A stretch of 64,000 nt of DNA from Niallia sp. Man26 (lineage in GTDB: Bacteria > Bacillota > Bacilli > Bacillales > Cytobacillaceae): NCBI RefSeq assembly GCF_022049065.2, contig NZ_CP095743.1, forward strand, positions 821,001 through 885,000, in the 5' to 3' direction. The notes below the pieces were generated by a model, which saw only the letters and a list, made by a program, of their open reading frames with translations, did not search any database and was not told the origin of the DNA. The number at the start of each line of letters is the position of its first letter. Position 1 is the stretch's first letter. The translations under genes and the position numbers were made by a program. Positions 26,000 through 33,759 of the stretch are shown in pieces.

Positions 26000-26875
26000 G
26001 TGTCTTTAAGAGATTACATAGGCCGAGTAGAAATATTGACGGTCGCAAGGGAAGCAACATTTGGATATTTTCTTACACTGGAAGAAGAAGGTGAAGATGT
26101 TCTGCTTCATTTTAGTGAAACAGATCAGAAATTTGAAATTGGGGATGAGGTCCGTGTATTCATTTATACGGATTCACAAGGCAGAGCGTGCTCAAGCACA
26201 AATATACCGTCCATTTCAGTTGGAGAATATGATTGGGTGAAAGTAACGGATATTAAAGAAGGGCTTGGCTGCTTTTTTGATATTGGATTGAAAAAGGACA
26301 TGCTTCTTGGCGAGGATGATCTGCCTGTTCATGAAGAAGTTTGGCCGGAAGTCGGGGATTTGCTCTATATTACATTAAGGGTAGACCGCAATAATTTCCT
26401 TTATGTTAAGCCTGCGACAGATCCTGTTATTGAGAGCATTTCGACTAAGGCTACACGAAAAGACTATAATAAAAACATTCACGGCCATATTTACAGAACA
26501 GCAAAGGTTGGAAGCTGGATTTACACGGCTGAAGGCTTTAAAGGCTTTATCCATGAGTCAGAGCGTAAAGTAGAGCCGCGTCTTGGAGAAAAGGTAAATG
26601 GCCGTATCATTGATGTGAAGGAAGACGGTACAATCAATGTGTCCTTATTGCCACGAAAAGAGGAAGCACTTGATGAGGACTCAAAAACAGTGCTTGCATA
26701 TCTTGAGCAAAGAAAAGGTCAGATGCCATACACAGACAAAAGTATGCCAGAGGAAATCCAAGAGAGATTTGGGATGAGCAAAGGCTCCTTCAAGAGGGCT
26801 CTTGGCAGATTGATGAAGGAAAATAAAATCTACCAAGAACATGGATGGACACACTTGAAGAAAGAAGACGAATAA
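26000..26875 (+). CDS. yitL: CvfB/YitL S1-domain RNA-binding protein
   Basis: A 291-residue protein built of three S1-like domains (about residues 1-65, 70-135 and 145-215) and a C-terminal winged helix (KSMPEEIQERFGMSKGSFKRALGRLMKENKIY). The start codon is GTG, preceded by AAGGAGGACAATATA. This architecture is that of CvfB, an RNA-binding regulator of virulence and haemolysin production in Staphylococcus; the B. subtilis orthologue is YitL. A terminator follows three bases from the stop. Confidence 0.9.
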   Translation: MSLRDYIGRVEILTVAREATFGYFLTLEEEGEDVLLHFSETDQKFEIGDEVRVFIYTDSQGRACSSTNIPSISVGEYDWVKVTDIKEGLGCFFDIGLKKDMLLGEDDLPVHEEVWPEVGDLLYITLRVDRNNFLYVKPATDPVIESISTKATRKDYNKNIHGHIYRTAKVGSWIYTAEGFKGFIHESERKVEPRLGEKVNGRIIDVKEDGTINVSLLPRKEEALDEDSKTVLAYLEQRKGQMPYTDKSMPEEIQERFGMSKGSFKRALGRLMKENKIYQEHGWTHLKKEDE

Positions 26876-26876
26876 A

Positions 26877-26906
26877 AAAGAGCAGCCATGGGGCTGCTCT
26901 TTTTCT
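26877..26906. terminator. Bidirectional terminator
   Basis: Stem AAGAGCAGCC / GGGCTGCTCTT with a three-base loop, T-run on both strands. It serves yitL and the convergent 43-residue gene. Confidence 0.9.
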
Positions 26907-27037
26907 TATAGATGATCTGTCTTTTTGCTATATTGGTGTTTGCCCAATTTGCGATTTTTCTCGCGAAGCAAATTCTTTTGCTCTAAGCGGGCGTTATTGT
27001 CTTTTGGCTTTTTATTATTATCAGAAGTATTTGGCAT
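26906..27037 (-). CDS. Small basic protein, DUF3941-like
   Basis: A 43-codon gene. The product starts MPNTSDNNKKPKDNNARLEQ and ends YSKKTDHL; it is rich in Lys, Asn and Arg, very hydrophilic and probably disordered or helical. GGAGGAG stands nine bases before the ATG, and the stop abuts a shared terminator, so the gene is well delimited. It resembles the short DUF3941 proteins of Bacillus, recognised by the N-terminal SDNNKKPKDNNA and the C-terminal YSKKTDHL. Function unknown. Confidence 0.75.
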   Translation of the reverse strand: MPNTSDNNKKPKDNNARLEQKNLLREKNRKLGKHQYSKKTDHL

Positions 27038-27139
27038 GTCTGTATACTCCTCCATTCATTAGCTGTTCTGTAGAACATTATTAGTATGACTGAAAGGAGA
27101 AGGGAGTATGCAGGCACAGCCTTACTGGATTGATTTGTC

Positions 27140-27994
27140 TTACTTGCTGTTTAGGAAGAACAATGCAATCGTTCCTGCACCAGTATGGGAGCCGACAGCG
27201 GCTCCGATAGAGGATATGTACACATCATTCGGCTGGAAACGCTCCATAATGGTATTTTTGAGTTCGGTTGCAGTCGCTAAATCATCAGCATGGCTGATTG
27301 CAATTGTCTGTGTGTTAAGACTATTTCCGCGCTCCTCCATCACATCAAGCATGCGGCGAAGCAGCTTCTTTTTACCGCGGATTTTTTCAAGCGGAACAAG
27401 CTTGCCGTCTTCCACATGAAGAAGCGGTTTGATTTGCAGCAACCCTCCGACAAAAGCAGATGCTTTAGAAACGCGGCCGCCTTTAGCTAAGTACTCTAAA
27501 TCCTCCACAGTAAAGAGATGCTCCATATGTTCACAAAAAAAGCGCGCTCGAGCTTCAGCCTCTTCTTGAGTTTTGCCAAGACTGCGCTGTTTTACGCACT
27601 CTTGCACAGCAAGCCCTGCTCCAAGAGAAGCACATTTGCTGTCAATGATAGTGAGGTGGAAGTCAGGATAAATCTCTTTCACTTGCTCATAAATCATCTT
27701 AGCTGTTTGAAAGGTGCCAGAAAGCTGCGAAGAAAAGGCAACATAAATGCCGCTTTCGCCGTTTTCAGCCATTTCCGTAAAAACATCCTCAAAAAGGGAT
27801 GGAGAGACCTGGGAGGTCTTTGGTACTTCACCGTTTCTAATCGCGTCATATACAGCATTCGGCTGGATTGTCTTTAAGTCTTCATACTCTTTGTTTTCCA
27901 AATTTACCTTTAATGGAAATAGAATGACATCATTATCGTCATAATAAGAAAGAGGCAGATCACAAGCACTGTCCGCTAATATTTTATATGTCAT
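27140..27994 (-). CDS. yitS: DegV family fatty-acid-binding protein (YitS)
   Basis: A 284-residue DegV/FakB-type protein. Landmarks: ILADSACDLPLSYY at the N-terminus, KTSQVSPS (fatty-acid carboxylate binding), YVAFSSQLSGTFQTA, and the C-terminal SSIGAAVGSHTGAGTIALFF. Family knowledge: FakB proteins present bound fatty acids to the kinase FakA for phosphorylation. It is divergent to yitT, as in B. subtilis (yitS-yitT). AAAGAAG lies before the ATG. Confidence 0.9.
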   Translation of the reverse strand: MTYKILADSACDLPLSYYDDNDVILFPLKVNLENKEYEDLKTIQPNAVYDAIRNGEVPKTSQVSPSLFEDVFTEMAENGESGIYVAFSSQLSGTFQTAKMIYEQVKEIYPDFHLTIIDSKCASLGAGLAVQECVKQRSLGKTQEEAEARARFFCEHMEHLFTVEDLEYLAKGGRVSKASAFVGGLLQIKPLLHVEDGKLVPLEKIRGKKKLLRRMLDVMEERGNSLNTQTIAISHADDLATATELKNTIMERFQPNDVYISSIGAAVGSHTGAGTIALFFLNSK

Positions 27995-28033
27995 AAGCTC
28001 ATCTTCTTTCTGTGTTTTTTTTCATTATATGAC

Positions 28034-28048
28034 TTTCACTTAGTGAAA
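28034..28048. promoter_or_regulatory. 15-base perfect dyad between yitS and yitT
   Basis: TTTCACTTAGTGAAA forms two seven-base arms around one central base, 40 bases from the yitS start and in front of a TATATT element facing yitT. A 12-base palindrome (TATGTATACATA) follows at 28071-28082. Position suggests a repressor site, but no known operator was recognised. Confidence 0.35.
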
Positions 28049-28184
28049 ATTATGGTATATTGATTGCTGGTATGTATACATATGCATTATTTAGGTGTTG
28101 CATACTATTAGTTTATAGAATCTTTTTCAAAAAAACAATGAATCCTAAAAAGCTTAGGAGCAAATATAGTACTGGGGGATTATT

Positions 28185-29009
28185 ATGTATTGGACATTAA
28201 CGAAGAAGTTAGTTGTAGTAATTGTTGGGGCTCTTTTGAACGCTGTTGCAATGAACTTTTTCTTAATACCTGCAGATGTTTATGCAAGCGGGTTTGCCGG
28301 TGTGGCACAGCTTATTTCAAGTATTACACCTATTACGACAGGAATATTGCTGTTTATTCTCAATGTGCCTATTGCCATACTAGGCTGGATTAAGGTTGGG
28401 AAATCATTTACATGCTATAGCTTTCTAAGTGTTGCATTCATGTCTTTATTTCTTGAACTTCTTCCGGTTTATTCCTATTCAGATGATATACTGCTGAATG
28501 CTGTCTTTGGCGGTGTTATTGCAGCTGTCGGTGTCGGGATTACGTTGAAAATCGGTGCATCCACAGGCGGAATGGATATTGTAGCAATGATTCTTTCGAG
28601 AATGCAGGACAAGCCTGTCGGCACATATTTTTTTACATTAAACAGCATTATCATCATAACAGCAGGGTATCTTTATGGATGGGAAAAAGCTCTGTACACC
28701 CTTGTTACACTGTACGCATCCACAAGGGTGATTGATGCGATACATACAAGGCATCAAAAATTGACAGCGATGATAGTCACAAAAAAATCCGATGAATTAA
28801 AAGTGGCAATTCATGAGAAGCTAGTAAGAGGGATTACTATGGTTCCAGCAAAAGGAGCCTTTTCCAATGAAGATAGGGATATGATGATGATAGTTGTTAC
28901 ACGGTATGAATTATATGACTTGGAAAAAACCATTAAAGAGGTAGACCCGCAAGCATTTACTAATATCGTGCAAACAACAGAAATATTCGGCTTCTTCAGA
29001 AAAGAATAA
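28185..29009 (+). CDS. yitT: YitT family membrane protein
   Basis: A 274-residue protein with about five membrane segments (residues 1-170) of the DUF161/YitT_membrane type, including GVGITLKIGASTGGMDIVA, and a cytoplasmic DUF2179 domain (residues about 195-272) ending in IVQTTEIFGFFRK. GGGGGATTATT stands before the ATG. Family function is unknown; DUF2179 resembles small-ligand-binding ACT-like folds. It is followed 17 bases later by the BsuPI gene. Confidence 0.88.
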   Translation: MYWTLTKKLVVVIVGALLNAVAMNFFLIPADVYASGFAGVAQLISSITPITTGILLFILNVPIAILGWIKVGKSFTCYSFLSVAFMSLFLELLPVYSYSDDILLNAVFGGVIAAVGVGITLKIGASTGGMDIVAMILSRMQDKPVGTYFFTLNSIIIITAGYLYGWEKALYTLVTLYASTRVIDAIHTRHQKLTAMIVTKKSDELKVAIHEKLVRGITMVPAKGAFSNEDRDMMMIVVTRYELYDLEKTIKEVDPQAFTNIVQTTEIFGFFRKE

Positions 29010-29026
29010 AGGAGGTAGTCGGTATA

Positions 29027-29743
29027 GTGCTTCGTGTCATAATTGCAGCAGCACTCGCTTTTAGCCTTTTTTCCTTTGGCGGTGATCGAATACATGCAGA
29101 GGGAAATAATCTGCAGTTTGAGATTTCTGCAAAACCGAATAAAGACTATGCGGAAATCAGAATGACTGTTTTAAACACTGGGGATAAAGCCGTTAAACTT
29201 GTTTTTTCCTCCTCGCAAAAATATGAATTTTCGATTAGAGCAAAGGGAGGAAAAGAAGTTTACCGTTATTCAGCAGATAAGTCCTTCCTCCAAGCACTGC
29301 AGGAGCTAAAGCTCAAATCCAATGAGTCACATACATGGGTAGAGAAATGGAATTACCGAAAAAATAACGGTGAGCTAGTACCGAGTGGCGAATATGCTGT
29401 TAAAGCAACCTTGTTAGGAAAGAAAAACAAGGGAGAGACCATAACGGCCAAGACAACTTTAGTTGTTCCTTTCGTTACGGATATTAAGACTACCGGCCAA
29501 AAGGGAATATATACAATAGAAGGAATTGCTCATACGAAAGAGCGGTTAACATTTACAGTAGAAGATGGACATAAAGAATTATTGTCAAAGCAGCCTGTTG
29601 CCGTTACAGACGTTGGGAGTTTTAAGGTGAATGTGAAGATAAAAACAGAAGATTTGCCGAAAAATGGGACATTGCTTCTTTATTTTCAAGAAGTAAATGG
29701 AAAACAAAGCGATCCAGTAATATTGGAACGGTTTCCTTCATAA
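29027..29743 (+). CDS. Exported BsuPI-domain protein
   Basis: A 238-residue protein starting with GTG about 11 bases after AAAGGAGG. Residues 1-24 form a signal peptide (VIIAAALAFSLFSFGGDRIHA-type, likely cut after HA). Residues about 30-145 match the intracellular proteinase inhibitor (BsuPI) fold: LNTGDKAVKLVFSSSQKYEF, TWVEKWNYRKNNGELVPSGEY. The last 85 residues form a second beta domain, perhaps Gmad2-like. In B. subtilis the ipi gene sits at this same place but encodes a 119-residue cytoplasmic inhibitor; here the protein is exported and twice as long. Confidence 0.75.
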   Translation: MLRVIIAAALAFSLFSFGGDRIHAEGNNLQFEISAKPNKDYAEIRMTVLNTGDKAVKLVFSSSQKYEFSIRAKGGKEVYRYSADKSFLQALQELKLKSNESHTWVEKWNYRKNNGELVPSGEYAVKATLLGKKNKGETITAKTTLVVPFVTDIKTTGQKGIYTIEGIAHTKERLTFTVEDGHKELLSKQPVAVTDVGSFKVNVKIKTEDLPKNGTLLLYFQEVNGKQSDPVILERFPS

Positions 29744-29748
29744 TTAAC

Positions 29749-29782
29749 AAGCTAGCCTCCATTAGTGGATGGCTAGCTTATT
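29749..29782. terminator. Hairpin between convergent genes, likely terminator
   Basis: AAGCTAGCC and GGCTAGCTT arms with an inner TCCA/TGGA pair and one bulged base. The T-run is short on both sides. Confidence 0.55.
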
Positions 29783-29785
29783 AGC

Positions 29786-29971
29786 TTAACGGGATTCTAG
29801 CTGCTCAAGCTCCTTTTGCAAATCAGACAGCTGCTCTTGTTCAGCACTCGTCGTATTGGCATAGGCGGAACTTAATGCATTTTTGGCTTTAGCAATCATC
29901 TCACTATCACTGCCACTAGACTTCGCCATTTCTACTGCTTGTCGTGCTTCTTGAAATAATCGGTTTCCCAT
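29786..29971 (-). CDS. DUF3813 family small protein
   Basis: A 61-residue acidic, helical protein starting MGNRLFQEARQAVEMAKSS and ending DLQKELEQLESR, recognised as DUF3813. No cysteines or membrane segments. Its ATG directly follows the TAA of the upstream 50-residue gene, so the two are one transcript. GGAGGAC near the end of the upstream gene serves as its ribosome site. Function unknown. Confidence 0.75.
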   Translation of the reverse strand: MGNRLFQEARQAVEMAKSSGSDSEMIAKAKNALSSAYANTTSAEQEQLSDLQKELEQLESR

Positions 29972-30124
29972 TTAAAGTCCTCCGTGAGTAGATTCGTTCG
30001 AATTAGCCATTTTATAGCTTTCGGCCTCTGCATATGTCATATGATATGGAATACGTTGATCATGCTTAGATACTGAGTCTACACCCTGTTGTACGAAGCG
30101 TTTTGATTTATTTCGTTTTCCCAT
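29972..30124 (-). CDS. Small conserved-type protein, 50 residues
   Basis: A short gene starting MGKRNKSKRFVQQGVDSVSK and ending ESTHGGL, basic at the N-terminus with a Tyr/Met-rich middle (IPYHMTYAEAESYKM). GGAGGG lies ten bases before the ATG. The stop codon touches the start of the DUF3813 gene. Composition resembles small spore-associated proteins of Bacillus, but no family was recognised with certainty. Confidence 0.65.
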   Translation of the reverse strand: MGKRNKSKRFVQQGVDSVSKHDQRIPYHMTYAEAESYKMANSNESTHGGL

Positions 30125-30252
30125 AGCAGATAATCCCTCCGCAAGTTGTTTTTTAGAGACAGCGCGATCATTTCATGGTGGAAACAGCTGCAAACTGCTT
30201 CTATAAAATAGTATTGGTCAAAGCAGCAATTAAATAGGCGGTAATGTTAACC

Positions 30253-30281
30253 AAAAAAAAGAGCCTGTTACCAGGCTCTTT
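30253..30281 (-). terminator. Terminator after yitU
   Basis: On the minus strand, stem AAGAGCCTG / CAGGCTCTT with a four-base loop and a run of eight T. Confidence 0.92.
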
Positions 30282-30288
30282 GTATTTA

Positions 30289-31107
30289 TCATAGTGCTTG
30301 TAAATTTAAATAATCATTTAAAAACACAGCGATGCCGTCTTCTTCGTTTGTCAATGTTATATGGTTAGCCCGTGATTTTAATTCCTGCAAGCCATTTCCC
30401 ATCGCTACGCCGACTCCTGCATATTCAATCATCTCAAAGTCATTATCTTCATCACCGAAAGCAATAATATTCTTCTGCGGAATATTGTAATAATCAGAAA
30501 CCTTTTGCAGTCCGACAGCTTTGCTGAGGCCTGTCCTGACAATTTCGATTATATGGTAAGGATCTCCCCAACGACGGTGGTCAATTAAATCGGCATGAAC
30601 ATCAGTTAAATGCTTACGTATTTTAACTACATCCTTTTCTTCGGCATGGATAAGCAAGCATGTTGGCGGTGCTTCTAAGAATTCCAACAAATTGCCTGTA
30701 GTCGTTTTCGGATTTCCTAATGAGAAGATATCAAGCAATTTATCATCATGATAATGAAAATATATATCATCGATTACTTCTGCAACGATATTATGATAGT
30801 CAAAATTATCACAAGCCTCTACAATGTCTTTCACAGTAGCGATATCTAATGGAGAATGATAAACGCCCCATTCTTGTGAGCGAGGATGGTGGATGAAAGC
30901 ACCGTTAAAATTGACAATTGGTGTATCCAAATCCAATTCTTTATAGATAGCTTCACTTGCCCGATAAGGTCTTCCAGTTGCAATCATTACAATATGACCG
31001 GCTTCTTTTGCTTTTGCGATTACTTTTTTTGTTAAAGGGGAAATCGTCTTATTGTTTTTAAGTAATGTTCCATCAAGGTCTAAAGCAATTAGATGTTTTT
31101 CTGTCAT
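30289..31107 (-). CDS. yitU: HAD-superfamily Cof-type phosphatase (YitU)
   Basis: A 272-residue Cof-type HAD hydrolase. Motif I is ALDLDGTLL (nucleophile Asp, residues about 8-16), motif II IATGRP, motif III the Lys in GLSKAVGLQ, motif IV FGDEDNDFEMIEYAG, with a C2B cap between motifs II and III. The B. subtilis orthologue has been reported to dephosphorylate the riboflavin precursor 5-amino-6-(5-phosphoribitylamino)uracil. It lies between the small genes and yitV, as in B. subtilis. Confidence 0.88.
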   Translation of the reverse strand: MTEKHLIALDLDGTLLKNNKTISPLTKKVIAKAKEAGHIVMIATGRPYRASEAIYKELDLDTPIVNFNGAFIHHPRSQEWGVYHSPLDIATVKDIVEACDNFDYHNIVAEVIDDIYFHYHDDKLLDIFSLGNPKTTTGNLLEFLEAPPTCLLIHAEEKDVVKIRKHLTDVHADLIDHRRWGDPYHIIEIVRTGLSKAVGLQKVSDYYNIPQKNIIAFGDEDNDFEMIEYAGVGVAMGNGLQELKSRANHITLTNEEDGIAVFLNDYLNLQAL

Positions 31108-31409
31108 AATTTCTCCTTAAATGTTTGTTTATATTATTTATAAAAAGTTAATGGTGAGTCACCATCAGCTTTTTAAGTAGCAATATTTAGTAAATAGAAA
31201 GACTTCGTGATAAACTTAATAATGCTAAGTCTTAGTTTATACATATCGTTGATGATTGGAATATATGCATTTATTGTAATGCTCAAATGTTAAGAATCAA
31301 TAAAGAACTTGTATAGCTAACCATAAAAGCTTGCTAGCTTGCTTTTAATTATATGTTAACGCAATAAAAAAGGATTTTCAAAAAAATATAAGCAAAGGAA
31401 GGCATATAA
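31108..31409. other. 302-base divergent intergenic region, yitU/yitV
   Basis: AT-rich region without a credible gene. It contains an inverted repeat at 31142-31174 whose core ATGGTGAGTCACCAT is a perfect 15-base dyad inside an AAAAAG/CTTTTT outer stem, and a GCTAGC-centred repeat (31325-31347). Promoters for both divergent genes should lie here, but none is clear. Confidence 0.5.
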
Positions 31410-32195
31410 ATGATTATTATCGAAAAAATAAAAATTAATGACGTACCAATCCTGCATATTGTCGCAAAAGAAAGTTATGATCAGCCCCTTCCTTTTATCC
31501 AATTTATACATGGCTTTACGAGTGCAAAGGAGCATAATCTCCATTTTGCTTATAACCTAGCAGAAAAAGGATTTCGAATTGTTCTGCCTGATGCCCTTTA
31601 TCATGGCGAAAGAGAGGCAAATCTGTCAGGAATGCAGCTGAATATGCAGTTTTGGGATATTGTGCTGCAAACAATCGAAGACATTGAGCATGTTAAGCAT
31701 TATTTTGAAGCAAAAGGACTTATACAAGAAGATAAAATTGGTCTTGTTGGAACAAGCATGGGCGGAATTGTTACATTAGGTGCCTTAAGCCGCTATCCAT
31801 GGATTAAAACTGCTGTTTGTCTGATGGGGATGCCGTATTATGAGAAGTTCGCAAATTACACGATTCAGGAAGTAAAGAAACGGGGTTATGAGCTTCCACT
31901 TTCTGAAGAGGAAATTGATAGGCTTTTGAAAAGGCTTGGAGAACTTGATTTAAGCAAACAGCCTGAAAAGCTGGAAAACAGACCGTTGCTGTTCTGGCAT
32001 GGAAAGAAGGATGAAACGGTGCCATATATGTATTCCCGCCAGTTTTATGAAACAATTCTTCCATTATATGAAGAAACACCAGAGAAACTATCTTATATTA
32101 CGGAAGAACATACAGGCCATAAGGTGAGCAGAAAGGCGATGCTGAGAACGATTGAATGGTTTGAGGAGTTCCTGCAAAATCAGGCCTCCTTGTAA
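31410..32195 (+). CDS. yitV: Alpha/beta hydrolase, putative esterase (YitV)
   Basis: A 261-residue alpha/beta hydrolase with an oxyanion segment IHGFTSAKEHN (about residues 33-43), the nucleophile elbow GTSMGG (Ser at about 116), a probable acid in GKKDETVP, and the catalytic His in HTGHKVS near the end. AAAGGAAGG stands before the ATG. Substrate unknown; members are often annotated prolyl oligopeptidase-like esterases. Gene order yitU-yitV-yitW is that of B. subtilis. Confidence 0.88.
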   Translation: MIIIEKIKINDVPILHIVAKESYDQPLPFIQFIHGFTSAKEHNLHFAYNLAEKGFRIVLPDALYHGEREANLSGMQLNMQFWDIVLQTIEDIEHVKHYFEAKGLIQEDKIGLVGTSMGGIVTLGALSRYPWIKTAVCLMGMPYYEKFANYTIQEVKKRGYELPLSEEEIDRLLKRLGELDLSKQPEKLENRPLLFWHGKKDETVPYMYSRQFYETILPLYEETPEKLSYITEEHTGHKVSRKAMLRTIEWFEEFLQNQASL

Positions 32196-32341
32196 AAAAC
32201 GGTTATTTTAGCTCTAGATTATGCGAATTCTTTTTCTCTCTAGTTAATCTCTGTTATGATAAGATAGAAGTATGTAAGAAGGAAATAAGATCCAATAGAT
32301 GGGGTCTGTTATATAAAGAAGTATAAAGGAGTGGGTGTAAA

Positions 32342-32650
32342 ATGGAAGAAGCATTAAAAGATAATATTATGGGTGCATTAGAGCTTGTAATCGACCCAGA
32401 ATTAGGTGTGGATATTGTTAATCTTGGTCTAGTATATGACCTTGACTTGAATGAATCAGGGGTGCTCACAGTAACGATGACACTTACAGCAATGGGATGT
32501 CCGCTTGCAGGAGTAATTGTTGATCAAGTTAAAGCAGCATTGACAGACATACCTGAAGTAAAGGAAACTGAAGTAAACATTGTCTGGACGCCAGCATGGA
32601 CGAAAGACAGAATGTCAAGATATGCAAAAATCGCATTAGGCGTGCAATAA
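32342..32650 (+). CDS. yitW: MIP18/DUF59 family Fe-S assembly factor (YitW)
   Basis: A 102-residue DUF59 domain protein. Signature features are VIDPELGVDIVNLGLVYDL, the conserved Cys in TAMGCPLAG (about residue 57), and VWTPAWTKDRMSRYAKIALG at the C-terminus, broken here for length. Family members (SufT, PaaD-like) help mature iron-sulfur proteins. AAAGGAGTGGG precedes the ATG. It lies just upstream of moaA, whose product is an Fe-S enzyme, but a terminator separates them. Confidence 0.88.
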   Translation: MEEALKDNIMGALELVIDPELGVDIVNLGLVYDLDLNESGVLTVTMTLTAMGCPLAGVIVDQVKAALTDIPEVKETEVNIVWTPAWTKDRMSRYAKIALGVQ

Positions 32651-32658
32651 GAATGTCG

Positions 32659-32686
32659 TAAGGGAGAGATGTCTCCCTTATTTTAT
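32659..32686 (+). terminator. Terminator after yitW
   Basis: Stem TAAGGGAGA / TCTCCCTTA with a four-base loop, followed by TTTTATT. Confidence 0.82.
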
Positions 32687-32741
32687 TATATTTTTTTGGA
32701 ATATTCGGCGAATATAATAATCCGGAGGTGACTGTCATCAA

Positions 32742-33743
32742 ATGAAGGATTTGCTTAATAGGCCGCTCAGAGATTTGAGAATAAGTGTGATTGACCGTTG
32801 TAATTTGCGCTGCAGTTATTGCATGCCTGCAGAAATATTTGGGAAGGATTATGCCTTTCTGCCGCAAGGAGAACTGCTTTCATTCACTGAGCTGGAGCGG
32901 TTGGCCAAGACTTTTGTGTCACTTGGTGTGGAGAAAATCCGCCTGACTGGAGGGGAGCCTTTGCTTCGGAAGGATCTCCACTTGTTCATCGAAAAACTCA
33001 TGCAGATTGACGGACTCAAGGATATTGCTTTAACGACAAATGGAATTTTTTTGCCGCGGCATGCTAAAGCACTTAAAGAGGCGGGCTTACAACGTGTTAA
33101 TATCAGCCTAGACAGTTTGAATGATGAGCTGTTTGGGAGTATTAATGGCAGAAATGTTGGTACCAATCCTGTTAAAAAGGGGATTGAAGCAGCTAAAGGA
33201 GCCGGGCTTGGAGTTAAGATCAATATGGTCGTCAAAAAGGGACTGAATGAGTCAGAAATTATTCCGATGGCGAAGTTTTGCCGAGAAGAGGAGATTGAGC
33301 TGCGTTTCATTGAATATATGGATGTTGGCAGCACGAATGGCTGGAAATGGGATGAAGTTGTTTCAAAAAAGGAAATCATAGATATATTAAAAACAGAGTT
33401 TGAATTAATAGAAGCAGAGCCTGATTATTATGGGGAAGTGGCAAAAAAGTATTTATATAAAGGAAGCAGTACATATGTCGGATTCATTACTTCTGTGACA
33501 GAATCTTTTTGTTCAAGCTGCACAAGATCACGGATATCAGCAGACGGAAAATTATATACTTGCCTGTTTAATGGTAATGGTCATGACTTAAAATCCTTCA
33601 TAAGAAACGGCGCTGCAGATGAGGAACTGCTGAATTATATTAAAAGTATATGGCAAGCAAGAGCAGACAGATATTCTGATTTGCGAACAGCTGAGGCAAA
33701 GGGAAGCAACAGTAAGATAGAAATGTCCTATATTGGCGGTTAG
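32742..33743 (+). CDS. moaA: GTP 3',8-cyclase MoaA
   Basis: A 333-residue radical SAM enzyme for the first step of molybdenum cofactor synthesis. The N-terminal cluster motif is CNLRCSYC (Cys20, Cys24, Cys27), followed by TGGEPLL. The C-terminal cluster motif [18 protein letters not shown] gives the required CX2CX13C, and the protein ends in IGG, as MoaA must. AATCCGGAGGTGAC lies before the ATG. moaA and moeA form a two-gene unit here; the other Mo-cofactor genes are not in the window. Confidence 0.93.
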   Translation: MKDLLNRPLRDLRISVIDRCNLRCSYCMPAEIFGKDYAFLPQGELLSFTELERLAKTFVSLGVEKIRLTGGEPLLRKDLHLFIEKLMQIDGLKDIALTTNGIFLPRHAKALKEAGLQRVNISLDSLNDELFGSINGRNVGTNPVKKGIEAAKGAGLGVKINMVVKKGLNESEIIPMAKFCREEEIELRFIEYMDVGSTNGWKWDEVVSKKEIIDILKTEFELIEAEPDYYGEVAKKYLYKGSSTYVGFITSVTESFCSSCTRSRISADGKLYTCLFNGNGHDLKSFIRNGAADEELLNYIKSIWQARADRYSDLRTAEAKGSNSKIEMSYIGG

Positions 33744-33759
33744 AGAAGAGGGAAATGAG

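Noticed and set aside
27108..27877. Rightward frames opposite yitS
   Set aside because: Fully antisense to a clear DegV-family gene, with low-complexity Ser/Phe products typical of shadows.
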